Positions 1 to 5,317 of a stretch of 5,521 nt of DNA are shown here, in pieces. Origin of the DNA: Nitrospirota bacterium (lineage in GTDB: Bacteria > Nitrospirota > Thermodesulfovibrionia > Thermodesulfovibrionales > Magnetobacteriaceae). The notes below the pieces were generated by a model that was not told where the DNA came from, searched no databases, and saw only the letters and a program-made list of their open reading frames with translations. The stretch is taken from contig JADFXO010000273.1 in the NCBI GenBank assembly GCA_015233485.1, positions 1 through 5,521 of the forward strand, in the 5' to 3' direction. A program made the translations under genes and the position numbers. Positions within the stretch are counted from its first letter, which is position 1. Every line of letters starts with the position of its first letter.

Positions 1-102
1 ATGAGAAACAGAATAGTACATAACGCGCATAAGATTAACTTAAAGGGAGAGTCCATGAGAAAAACAAGGGCTAAATTGACGCAGACCGATCAGCACAAGT
101 AA
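1..102 (+). CDS. istB: IstB-like ATP-binding protein, C-terminal fragment (IS21 family)
   Basis: The frame is open from the first base of the window to a TAA at 100-102, giving 33 residues. The gene is cut by the window edge, so the leading ATG is probably internal. The peptide contains RIVHNAHKINLKGESMRK, which I recognise as the usual tail of IstB proteins (family pattern: DR[IL]VHNAxxxxLKGES[ML]RK). IstB is the AAA+ ATPase that assists the IS21 transposase IstA in target selection. The AAA+ core (Walker A and B) and istA would lie left of the window and cannot be checked. The position fits: istB is normally the last gene of an IS21 element, and an IS-like end follows within about 100 bases. 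The call rests on a short tail, so it is good but not certain. Confidence 0.72.
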   Translation: MRNRIVHNAHKINLKGESMRKTRAKLTQTDQHK

Positions 103-138
103 GATAAAAGCGTCCAGCTTCGCTATGCTTTCTGAGGT

Positions 139-202
139 GGCCGGAATGACCGGAACACGCGGACGGAATGACAGCGGAATGACTGGCCGGAATCAGCGGA
201 AT
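139..202 (+). repeat. Clustered CGGAAT repeats in the IS right end
   Basis: The hexamer CGGAAT occurs at 142-147, 164-169, 175-180, 188-193 and 197-202, with a variant CGGAAC at 151-156. Three copies extend to CGGAATGAC (142-150, 164-172, 175-183), and two share GGCCGGAAT (139-147, 185-193). All are in the same orientation with irregular spacing of 9 to 22 bases. Multiple end repeats of this kind are probable transposase (IstA) binding sites in IS21-like elements; that role is inferred from the family. They sit between the istB stop and the terminal CA. Confidence 0.75.
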
Positions 203-207
203 ACGCA

Positions 208-267
208 CTGATCTTCCGGCAGAGATTCAACAACCTCAAGAGCGTCATTGAATGTTACGGTTTTCAT
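208..267 (-). pseudogene. Antitoxin-like gene (addiction-module family), 5' fragment cut by the IS
   Basis: Translation from the ATG at 267-265 gives MKTVTFNDALEVVESLPEDQ, 20 residues. This resembles the start of small type II toxin-antitoxin antitoxins of the 'MKTLTFxEALExVExLPxEQ' kind (about 70-80 residues), which usually continue with a basic helix rich in Arg and Glu. Here the similarity ends at codon 20, exactly where the IS terminus begins. The fused frame adds only CVFR before a TGA at 195-193. An AGGAGG lies 8 bases upstream of the ATG, so the start was well formed. The remaining codons and any toxin gene (usually directly downstream) would lie beyond the left end of the IS, outside the window. 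The assignment rests on a 20-residue match recalled from the family, with no search done. Confidence 0.6.
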
Positions 268-275
268 ATCGCTGC

Positions 276-281
276 CCTCCT
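276..281 (-). promoter_or_regulatory. Ribosome binding site of the antitoxin fragment
   Basis: The - strand reads AGGAGG at 281-276, followed by 8 bases and then the ATG at 267-265. This near-perfect Shine-Dalgarno sequence fixes the start of the truncated antitoxin-like gene and supports its having been a real gene. Confidence 0.65.
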
Positions 282-287
282 GCGCTT

Positions 288-296
288 ATTTTAGCA
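288..296 (-). promoter_or_regulatory. Candidate extended -10 promoter of the antitoxin fragment
   Basis: The - strand reads TGCTAAAAT at 296-288, that is an extended TGn followed by TAAAAT, five of six matches to TATAAT. No good -35 box is visible 16-18 bases upstream, as is allowed for extended -10 promoters. Transcription would begin near 281, very close to the ribosome binding site, so the 5' leader would be very short. A 9-base near-palindrome, TGCTCAGCA at 305-313, lies just upstream and could be an operator, but it is too short to call. Confidence 0.25.
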
Positions 297-330
297 TTTC
301 CCATTGCTCAGCAGTTTTTTTCAGGCATTC

Positions 331-351
331 TGTTCACGGTTTGTTCACGGT
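331..351. repeat. Tandem pair TGTTCACGGT, 11-bp pitch
   Basis: TGTTCACGGT occurs at 331-340 and again at 342-351, separated by one base, so the copies are one DNA turn apart on the same face. The pair lies 52 bases to the left of the tRNA-derived sequence at 404-423. Paired direct repeats at this spacing near a tRNA 3' end resemble arm-type binding sites of tyrosine recombinases. This is an inference from position and geometry; the motif is not one I can assign to a known protein. Confidence 0.6.
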
Positions 352-403
352 ACTTTTTTACATAATATTTGGGGAAGCTATTGAATTAATAAGGAAAGTT
401 AAA

Positions 404-423
404 CGGAGGGGGTGAGATTCGAA
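404..423 (-). other. Probable attachment site: tRNA-Ser-like 3' end fragment
   Basis: The - strand reads TTCGAATCTCACCCCCTCCG. It parses exactly as a tRNA 3' end: T-loop TTCGAAT (7), 3' T-stem CTCAC (5), 3' acceptor strand CCCCTCC (7) and discriminator G73. The expected 5' T-stem GTGAG is not present; the bases before it are unrelated, so similarity starts precisely at T54. No D-arm, anticodon arm or 5' acceptor GGAGGGG is nearby, so this is not a functional tRNA. G73 with a GGAGGGG-type acceptor is most typical of bacterial tRNA-Ser. No CCA follows. Elements that integrate at tRNA 3' ends leave such a copy at their far end, and the integrase and cargo here lie on the expected side in the expected direction. 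The intact tRNA would be right of the window. Confidence 0.65.
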
Positions 424-483
424 TAGAACGGAATTCAGCACAACCGTTTGATTTTTAAAGCACTGTGGCTCGGGAAAACGCCA

Positions 484-504
484 TTGGAGACACGTTGGAG
501 ACAC
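484..504. repeat. Tandem pair TTGGAGACAC, 11-bp pitch
   Basis: TTGGAGACAC occurs at 484-493 and 495-504 with one base between, the same geometry as the pair at 331-351 but with a different motif. The pair lies inside the proposed island, 60 bases from the tRNA-like core and 3 bases past the GNAT stop codon. It may be an integrase arm-type site; alternative roles, such as an excisionase site, cannot be excluded. No convincing rho-independent terminator is visible between the GNAT gene and the core; the best inverted repeat there (AACGG at 427-431 with CCGTT further right) has a 5-bp stem and no T-run. Confidence 0.6.
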
Positions 505-507
505 AGG

Positions 508-987
508 CTATATCATTTTACTCAATATAATTTGATCCTCTCCTTCGCCATAATAGTCTTTTATAACCGTCTCAACTGTAAAACCATTATCTATATAAAA
601 TTTTAAAGCTTGCTTATAAAAGTAATGTGAGCTGGTATCCACGAAAAGTTTTCTAACTTTTTCTTTTCTGAGGCGTCTTTCAATGTTTTTCAACAATTCG
701 CTGCCATACCCCTTTTTTGTTGAATCACCACGAACATAGAACCAGCCTAACCAGTAGTTTCTCGTTTCATATCTATCCAGTGAATAGCCAATTACGCCAA
801 CAATTGTCCCGTTTTCCTCCCCAACAAAAACCTCATCTCCCTTTAAGCACATGTCTTTCTTGCTTGAGAAATAATCGTCGTAGTATCTTTTGGCAATATT
901 CTTATCCCATTTGAAAGAATGGCTACCTATTACAGATAATATCTCCTTCTTGTCCTCAGCTCTTGCAAGTCTAATTTTTAACTTCAT
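508..987 (-). CDS. GNAT-family N-acetyltransferase
   Basis: The product has 159 residues and would transfer an acetyl group from acetyl-CoA to an amine of an unknown substrate in the cytoplasm. The fold is readable. Residues 1-20 (MKLKIRLARAEDKKEILSVI) are the usual beta1-alpha1 opening. Beta4 is about 78-88 (YWLGWFYVRGD). The acetyl-CoA loop is KKGYG at 91-95 with G93 and G95, although the first Gln/Arg of the QxxGxG pattern is Thr here. Residues 121-136 (HYFYKQALKFYIDNGF) form the alpha4/beta6 region common in the family. DYYGEGEDQIIL near 144-155 is a C-terminal strand seen in several RimI-like GNATs. I chose the ATG at 987-985, not the one at 1017, because it overlaps the TGA of the upstream gene as ATGA and has GGAGG 10 bases upstream. 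The gene is therefore probably translationally coupled to the large ATPase gene. Substrate and role are unknown; it may be an accessory of that gene or a passenger. Confidence 0.85.
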   Translation of the reverse strand: MKLKIRLARAEDKKEILSVIGSHSFKWDKNIAKRYYDDYFSSKKDMCLKGDEVFVGEENGTIVGVIGYSLDRYETRNYWLGWFYVRGDSTKKGYGSELLKNIERRLRKEKVRKLFVDTSSHYFYKQALKFYIDNGFTVETVIKDYYGEGEDQIILSKMI

Positions 988-3900
988 TGCTCCAATTCCT
1001 CCATTGCTTGAAACCATTCCGCACCGGAGCCCGCACTCAAATCAAAATAGGTTGTCCTTATTACCTTTTTACCCTCAGATCCAGATGGATTTTGTAAAAC
1101 TGCCATTTCAAAATGAGATATATTACCAGGATCACGAAAAACACGATAAATAAAATATCTCTCATGAAACTTATCAGCTCCGGCAAGTTGATTTTCTTCA
1201 AGTTCAATTAGTCCAGTTCTATTACTTCTCCCTTTGACCTCTATAAAACGAAGGACATCGTCCAAATTCAGTTCATGTGAATTTTCAATTCGTTCCTTTA
1301 TTTCCTTGGATGCTACGCTGATAATATCACACCCAAGAGAATCAGAACCTTTAATATGTTCTACACGTATTGTATAGCGAGTAGCACTTTCCTCAAATAG
1401 TTCCACTATTTTAAGCGAAATGGCTTCTTCAACCATCACGGTTTTACCCCTTGGAGTACGTGGCGTTTCTGTACGGCCTGTTACAACAAGCTTCCTTTTT
1501 TGTCGGGGCAGACGTATTGGCGGATTAACCAGCTTAAATTCCGAATACACTGGCAAGGTGTCATCTTGCGATTTATTATCAGAAATATCTTTGCCAGAGG
1601 TCTTGTCCTTATCCTCTAATTCAGGATTATCTTTAATCAAAGGCGGTGGAACCAAGATAGTTTTTATAACAAATTCATCGTAGTCTTCGTCCAAGGCTGC
1701 CTTAGCCCTATTAAGCAAATCACTCGATTGTGTTCCAACCTTTTTTTGAAGTAATTTAAGCATCTGTTGTTCTGTGTCACAACCAAGGAATCCAGCAAAG
1801 TCTGATGCTATGTTAACACCTAAAAGATCACTGAAAAGATCTCCAATGGCATGCAAGAACACCTGATCACCCAAAGAAAAGTCTGGATTGCGACTGACAA
1901 GGAACATTGCAGTATTTATAACAAGTCCTTCTGTATCTTCATCGATTAATACATCCGTCTCTTTCTCTGCAAATAATGAAACCTTGGCCCCAAGTCTAAT
2001 GCAGACATTTAGTTCCGTTTTCTTAAACAGGCGTTGCTCTTTTCCCGTCTCATCTGCAATTCTTGACAGACGAAATGCATATAAAAAGGGAAGCGCCCGT
2101 CGTACATGTCGCGATGCTTCCGCTGACCATGGCTGATATTGTGTAGTATTATTATCAACCTGAATCGACACATCTTCTTTTTTTAGGTGTGGAATATTAA
2201 ATATCCGTTTGATTTCACCGGTGTTTCTCCGTAAATCTATATCAACAAGAGGTATTGCATTCAAGACAACTTTCGGGGCAGTGGCTTGAGATAAATATTT
2301 TAATTCCTTCAGAGGAAAATATTTTTCAATATTATCCTGTCTTCCCCACATAAGTCCCGCTGTAAAGAATTTATCTCTAAGATACGAGTCGGTATCAATC
2401 CCCCCTTGTTCAAGGATGGTGCTATATATCGATGATGCAACTTGCCCTTTGGGATCGCTTTCAGGTAAATGTAAAAGCATGCTGTATAAATCATCGGGCT
2501 TCAGAGACTCAAGAGAGTAAGTGGCACCTAGCCGCATCAGGATGCTGTCAACACTGTTTCGCCCCCCAATCTCCTTCAAATGTGGACTCGATAAATCGAT
2601 TTCGTAATTGAAAAAGGTCCCACGGAGAGCTTTCCCTCCAAGTTTTGATAAAATTATTTGGTTAGGCCTTGATTTTCTGCCATCATCGCATGGAATCCAG
2701 CTGCAGTTCTTTAACAAAAAAAGCGTAAGATTTGGCACAGGGACATTTCTTGGCCACGCCTTGCGTTCATTCCCAGTCTTTGCTTTAAAAATTGCTCCTG
2801 GATCTAATTCATTAAAAATATATACGCCTTCAGTCGCGAGAAATTTAATAATAATAGCTGGATCAGTTCTTTCCAGAATCTCTGTAAAGCGATCCGGCAT
2901 TGAAATATTTTCAACACCGAGCCCTGTAAACTCGTCCCTTAATTGCTTAGCTGACGATACTTCCTTCCCTAAAAGGCAGTTCGGATAATCTATTCTGTCA
3001 ATTACAAAATTAATAAAACCATATTTTTGTGCCTCTTTTATTTCCCAATTACTAACTTTCTTGACTCTTGGATGCCGTTCCACTCCGATTCTAAACAAGA
3101 AATGTTGGATACTGCCTATATCACCAGTAAGTCCAAGTTTAGGAGGGGAGGCAACAAATTCATCTTTTCCGAGCGGACTATATAAATCCCATGCTAATCT
3201 ACTTGCTGGATAGTCCGGCCCAAAATAACAATCTGTAGCTCGTTGCAGGGTACCCTGCGTGGAAGTTACATATAGAGAGGCTTTAATAGGACTGTCAGTA
3301 GCGCCCTGCCGTTTAGCGATTTCATATGTAACATTTAAAACGTCACTGTGTAACACTAGCTTTCTTTCGGGAGATTCCTCTCCTTTTCTAATAGCTTCAT
3401 CTACGAGGTGTCTAGATAGGTTTTCAAGTTGAAATTCTTCTACAGCATAGCCAAGACTTACAAATTGATTTCTCAAATCGCGAATTAATTGAACTTTCGC
3501 CTCACTTCTTACTGAATCAACAAACGCCCGATCTAAGAGGCTAAAGCTTTCAACCCATGTCGGTAAATCTGCGGACTCAGTTTCTGACGGTAAAAAAGCG
3601 GTTTGGCTAGATGGCAGCACGTTGCCAGATGATCCAATCAGGAGCGCAGGCAATGGGTTTCTCGGTATTTGCTTATTGAGCATCAACTTGCCAACATGTA
3701 CGCCTGCTTCATGTGAAGAGACCGACTTTATGAATAGTTCTATCCTTTGAGATACATCTTCGCTTTCATACCATGGTATTTCTAAAGCACGTAGAAAGTC
3801 TTGAGCACTTTTGGATTCAGGCAGTCGAAGTATTTCAGGAAAGTAATCTGCCGTAACAATTTCATACCATATTGAATTAGGGGAATAATACACTTTATCT

Positions 3901-5225
3901 GCCGTCGCAAACGAGCCATCTAATCTGTAAAAAATATTACTTTTCTTACATTCTTCAATTACAGCATCTCTCAGTCCCATTTCAACAAGTTCAGGATCAC
4001 AGTTTTCAATTCCGGCGAGGAGATCAAGCCCCAGCCATGGGTTCTCTGTTGTAGCTTCTTGCTCTGCTATTTCTACAATAAACTTGCCCAAGGCTCTTAA
4101 AACGTATTTATTAGCTTCGTGTTTTATGAGCCTATTTCTGCTATCATCTGTATCAAGTGATGCATGACATAATAATGGGATTGGGAGTGTTTCATCGGTT
4201 GGGAAATAGACGCATAACTTATGATTTGTTCTGCCGAGAACTCCTTCAGGCACTGCTATAGCCATTTCAAACTCAGGGGTACGCCTCAGCTCATGACTAA
4301 GCAAATTATCCGGCAAATGTGACTCTCTTCGATACACTGTCCAGAGATGATCACCATTACCATCGTGGATAAACAAAGATTGTCTATCGTTCTGTCTCTC
4401 ACGAACAAGCTCCCAGGATCGATCAGTATCAGCTTGGACTATTATCTTTTCAAGGTGATAACAAAAAATTGCAATTTCGCCAGAGATACTTTGTAGTTGA
4501 GCGTTTATCTCAGCATAAATCTCATTTTGTCTTGGCGGTTGCGGGAGAGGCAGGATAATAACAGTATTGTACCCCTCTTTTAGGACGTCCAATGCTGCAT
4601 GGACTTGAACATTATTGATGTCCGGGACGTATGGAAATCGCAATATTGAGGCTGGACATCCTCTTCCGGCCTCATCCCACCGTTCAAGTAAGTCTCGCAA
4701 ATCATCTATTTCTGCAGCAAGCCTTCTAATTGTCTCTTTTGCGTGTGTGTCAGCAAAAGCAATTAAAAAATCTCCGCTCAATACAATAGGAGCAGGACTC
4801 CACGATAGCACTGATCTAAAGCCAAGTCCTTTATTTCCTATATACCGAGTGCGTTTTAACTGTTTGGGACTATTGTCGCTGATAACCAGAGATTCAATGC
4901 CCTGTTTTGTAAATGGATGGCCCGTGTTTGCTATGATAAAGTAATCTTTTGTAAGGCGAAATAATAGTTTTTTTTCATCTTCAAAATTCTCGCAAGCATC
5001 ATCAGCATTCTGTAGTAATTCCAGAAGTTGTCTGCCTCGATAAGAATCGAGTGCACGCTGCTCTCTGTTATAGTGAGATGCTACCTCGGCAGGTTGAACA
5101 CGGTAAAGCTCAGTTTGCTTCTTGGCAAGCTCTTGCACATAGGATAAGCCAGCGAACAACATTTCATTGTTTTTTTGCATACGATAGATCGTCTGCACTT
5201 TGGCACTCAGATGAATGGCAAGCAA
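984..5225 (-). CDS. Sacsin/NO VEIN-type GHKL ATPase with C-terminal DUF3883 (PD-(D/E)XK-like) domain; candidate defence protein
   Basis: The product has 1413 residues, is cytoplasmic, and has no signal peptide or membrane segment that I can see. The GHKL (Hsp90-like) ATP site is clear. The N-box ELLQNADDA at 69-77 holds E69, N73 and D76. NTGHPF at 100-105 stands at the first glycine box. IGNKGLGFRSV at 129-139 is the lid motif typical of sacsin and plant NO VEIN. YNTVIILPL (219-227), YFPTDE (340-345) and the SLDTDDSRNRL stretch (356-366) match the transducer part of that family. Residues about 400-1190 are not recognised. Residues 1195-1260 form a charged, then basic, linker. The end (about 1264-1370) is DUF3883: GCDIIS with D1299, then IEVKGR with E1328 and K1330, a D...ExK pattern of restriction-like nucleases. 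ATP-driven switching of a nuclease is the likely logic, and the island context suggests anti-phage defence; both are inferred. Start: TTG at 5225, directly after an in-frame TAA, with AAGGAG 12 bases upstream. ATGs at 5180 and 5162 lack such a site but cannot be excluded. Confidence 0.85.
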   Translation of the reverse strand: MLAIHLSAKVQTIYRMQKNNEMLFAGLSYVQELAKKQTELYRVQPAEVASHYNREQRALDSYRGRQLLELLQNADDACENFEDEKKLLFRLTKDYFIIANTGHPFTKQGIESLVISDNSPKQLKRTRYIGNKGLGFRSVLSWSPAPIVLSGDFLIAFADTHAKETIRRLAAEIDDLRDLLERWDEAGRGCPASILRFPYVPDINNVQVHAALDVLKEGYNTVIILPLPQPPRQNEIYAEINAQLQSISGEIAIFCYHLEKIIVQADTDRSWELVRERQNDRQSLFIHDGNGDHLWTVYRRESHLPDNLLSHELRRTPEFEMAIAVPEGVLGRTNHKLCVYFPTDETLPIPLLCHASLDTDDSRNRLIKHEANKYVLRALGKFIVEIAEQEATTENPWLGLDLLAGIENCDPELVEMGLRDAVIEECKKSNIFYRLDGSFATADKVYYSPNSIWYEIVTADYFPEILRLPESKSAQDFLRALEIPWYESEDVSQRIELFIKSVSSHEAGVHVGKLMLNKQIPRNPLPALLIGSSGNVLPSSQTAFLPSETESADLPTWVESFSLLDRAFVDSVRSEAKVQLIRDLRNQFVSLGYAVEEFQLENLSRHLVDEAIRKGEESPERKLVLHSDVLNVTYEIAKRQGATDSPIKASLYVTSTQGTLQRATDCYFGPDYPASRLAWDLYSPLGKDEFVASPPKLGLTGDIGSIQHFLFRIGVERHPRVKKVSNWEIKEAQKYGFINFVIDRIDYPNCLLGKEVSSAKQLRDEFTGLGVENISMPDRFTEILERTDPAIIIKFLATEGVYIFNELDPGAIFKAKTGNERKAWPRNVPVPNLTLFLLKNCSWIPCDDGRKSRPNQIILSKLGGKALRGTFFNYEIDLSSPHLKEIGGRNSVDSILMRLGATYSLESLKPDDLYSMLLHLPESDPKGQVASSIYSTILEQGGIDTDSYLRDKFFTAGLMWGRQDNIEKYFPLKELKYLSQATAPKVVLNAIPLVDIDLRRNTGEIKRIFNIPHLKKEDVSIQVDNNTTQYQPWSAEASRHVRRALPFLYAFRLSRIADETGKEQRLFKKTELNVCIRLGAKVSLFAEKETDVLIDEDTEGLVINTAMFLVSRNPDFSLGDQVFLHAIGDLFSDLLGVNIASDFAGFLGCDTEQQMLKLLQKKVGTQSSDLLNRAKAALDEDYDEFVIKTILVPPPLIKDNPELEDKDKTSGKDISDNKSQDDTLPVYSEFKLVNPPIRLPRQKRKLVVTGRTETPRTPRGKTVMVEEAISLKIVELFEESATRYTIRVEHIKGSDSLGCDIISVASKEIKERIENSHELNLDDVLRFIEVKGRSNRTGLIELEENQLAGADKFHERYFIYRVFRDPGNISHFEMAVLQNPSGSEGKKVIRTTYFDLSAGSGAEWFQAMEELEQ
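998..1002 (-). promoter_or_regulatory. Ribosome binding site of the GNAT gene, inside the upstream gene
   Basis: GGAGG at 1002-998 on the - strand lies within the last codons of the large ATPase gene, 10 bases before the ATG at 987. It decides the GNAT start over the in-frame ATG at 1017-1015, which would add ten residues (MVSSNGGIGA) without a better site and would lengthen the overlap to 34 bases. Confidence 0.6.
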
Positions 5226-5237
5226 TTATGGAATATT

Positions 5238-5243
5238 CTCCTT
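5238..5243 (-). promoter_or_regulatory. Ribosome binding site of the large ATPase gene
   Basis: AAGGAG at 5243-5238 on the - strand precedes the TTG at 5225-5223 by 12 bases, slightly longer than ideal. No comparable sequence lies before the in-frame ATGs at 5180 or 5162, so it favours the TTG start. The spacer contains the 8-base palindrome GAATATTC (5231-5238), which overlaps the edge of the site. Confidence 0.45.
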
Positions 5244-5288
5244 GCCTATTTCACTCCGATCCCAGCAGCCTTTCTTGTAATTGGGTTT

Positions 5289-5317
5289 ATTCTAACACTG
5301 GCGAGCTATATCTACAA
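5289..5317 (-). promoter_or_regulatory. Weak candidate promoter for the ATPase-GNAT operon
   Basis: On the - strand a TAGAAT (5294-5289, five of six matches to the -10 box) follows TTGTAG (5317-5312, a poor -35 match) after exactly 17 bases. The -10 overlaps the stop codon of the integrase gene, and transcription would start near 5282, about 57 bases before the TTG. Alternatively the cargo could be read from the integrase transcript, since the gap between the genes is only 66 bases and contains no terminator. Confidence 0.22.

Larger units (their letters stand above)
1..207 (+). mobile_element. IS21-family insertion sequence, right end (partial)
   Basis: This segment comprises the istB tail, a short spacer (103-138) and a repeat-rich terminus that ends in CGGAATACGCA at 207. 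IS21 elements typically carry several short repeats at each end and terminate in 5'-CA-3', and both traits are present here. The outer boundary is set by the neighbour: from 208 onward the opposite strand reads as the start of an antitoxin-like gene, and its similarity stops precisely at 208/207. The left end, istA and the target-site duplication are outside the window, so the element cannot be named or judged intact. Confidence 0.68.

Noticed and set aside
139..202. A CRISPR-like or satellite array made of the CGGAAT repeats
   Set aside because: The units are 6-9 bases with irregular short spacing, all inside the end of an IS next to an istB tail. Terminal transposase sites explain them better.
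400..480. A complete tRNA gene on the - strand
   Set aside because: Only the 3' 20 bases fit a tRNA. The 5' T-stem, anticodon arm, D-arm and 5' acceptor strand are absent in the 90 bases upstream.
508..987. The GNAT as a TacT/AtaT-type toxin of a toxin-antitoxin pair
   Set aside because: Those toxins are normally preceded by a small ribbon-helix-helix antitoxin gene. Here the preceding gene is the 1413-residue ATPase, so the toxin reading is not supported.
508..1017. Longer GNAT product starting at the ATG at 1017
   Set aside because: The extra ten residues (MVSSNGGIGA) do not belong to the GNAT fold. The ATG at 987 forms an ATGA overlap and has GGAGG 10 bases upstream.
717..1153. Two overlapping + strand reading frames of 65 and 87 codons
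   Set aside because: They lie antisense to the GNAT gene and the end of the ATPase gene, have no ribosome binding site of note and give compositions without recognisable domains. They are shadows of the - strand genes.
2608..2988. A + strand reading frame of 126 codons
   Set aside because: It is wholly antisense to the large ATPase gene, whose frame is continuous and domain-supported. The product is basic and Ser/Phe-rich, as antisense translations often are.
5181..5192. Inverted repeat ACGAT-AG-ATCGT as an operator or terminator
   Set aside because: It has only five base pairs, lies within codons 12-15 of the ATPase gene and lacks a T-run. It is likely chance.
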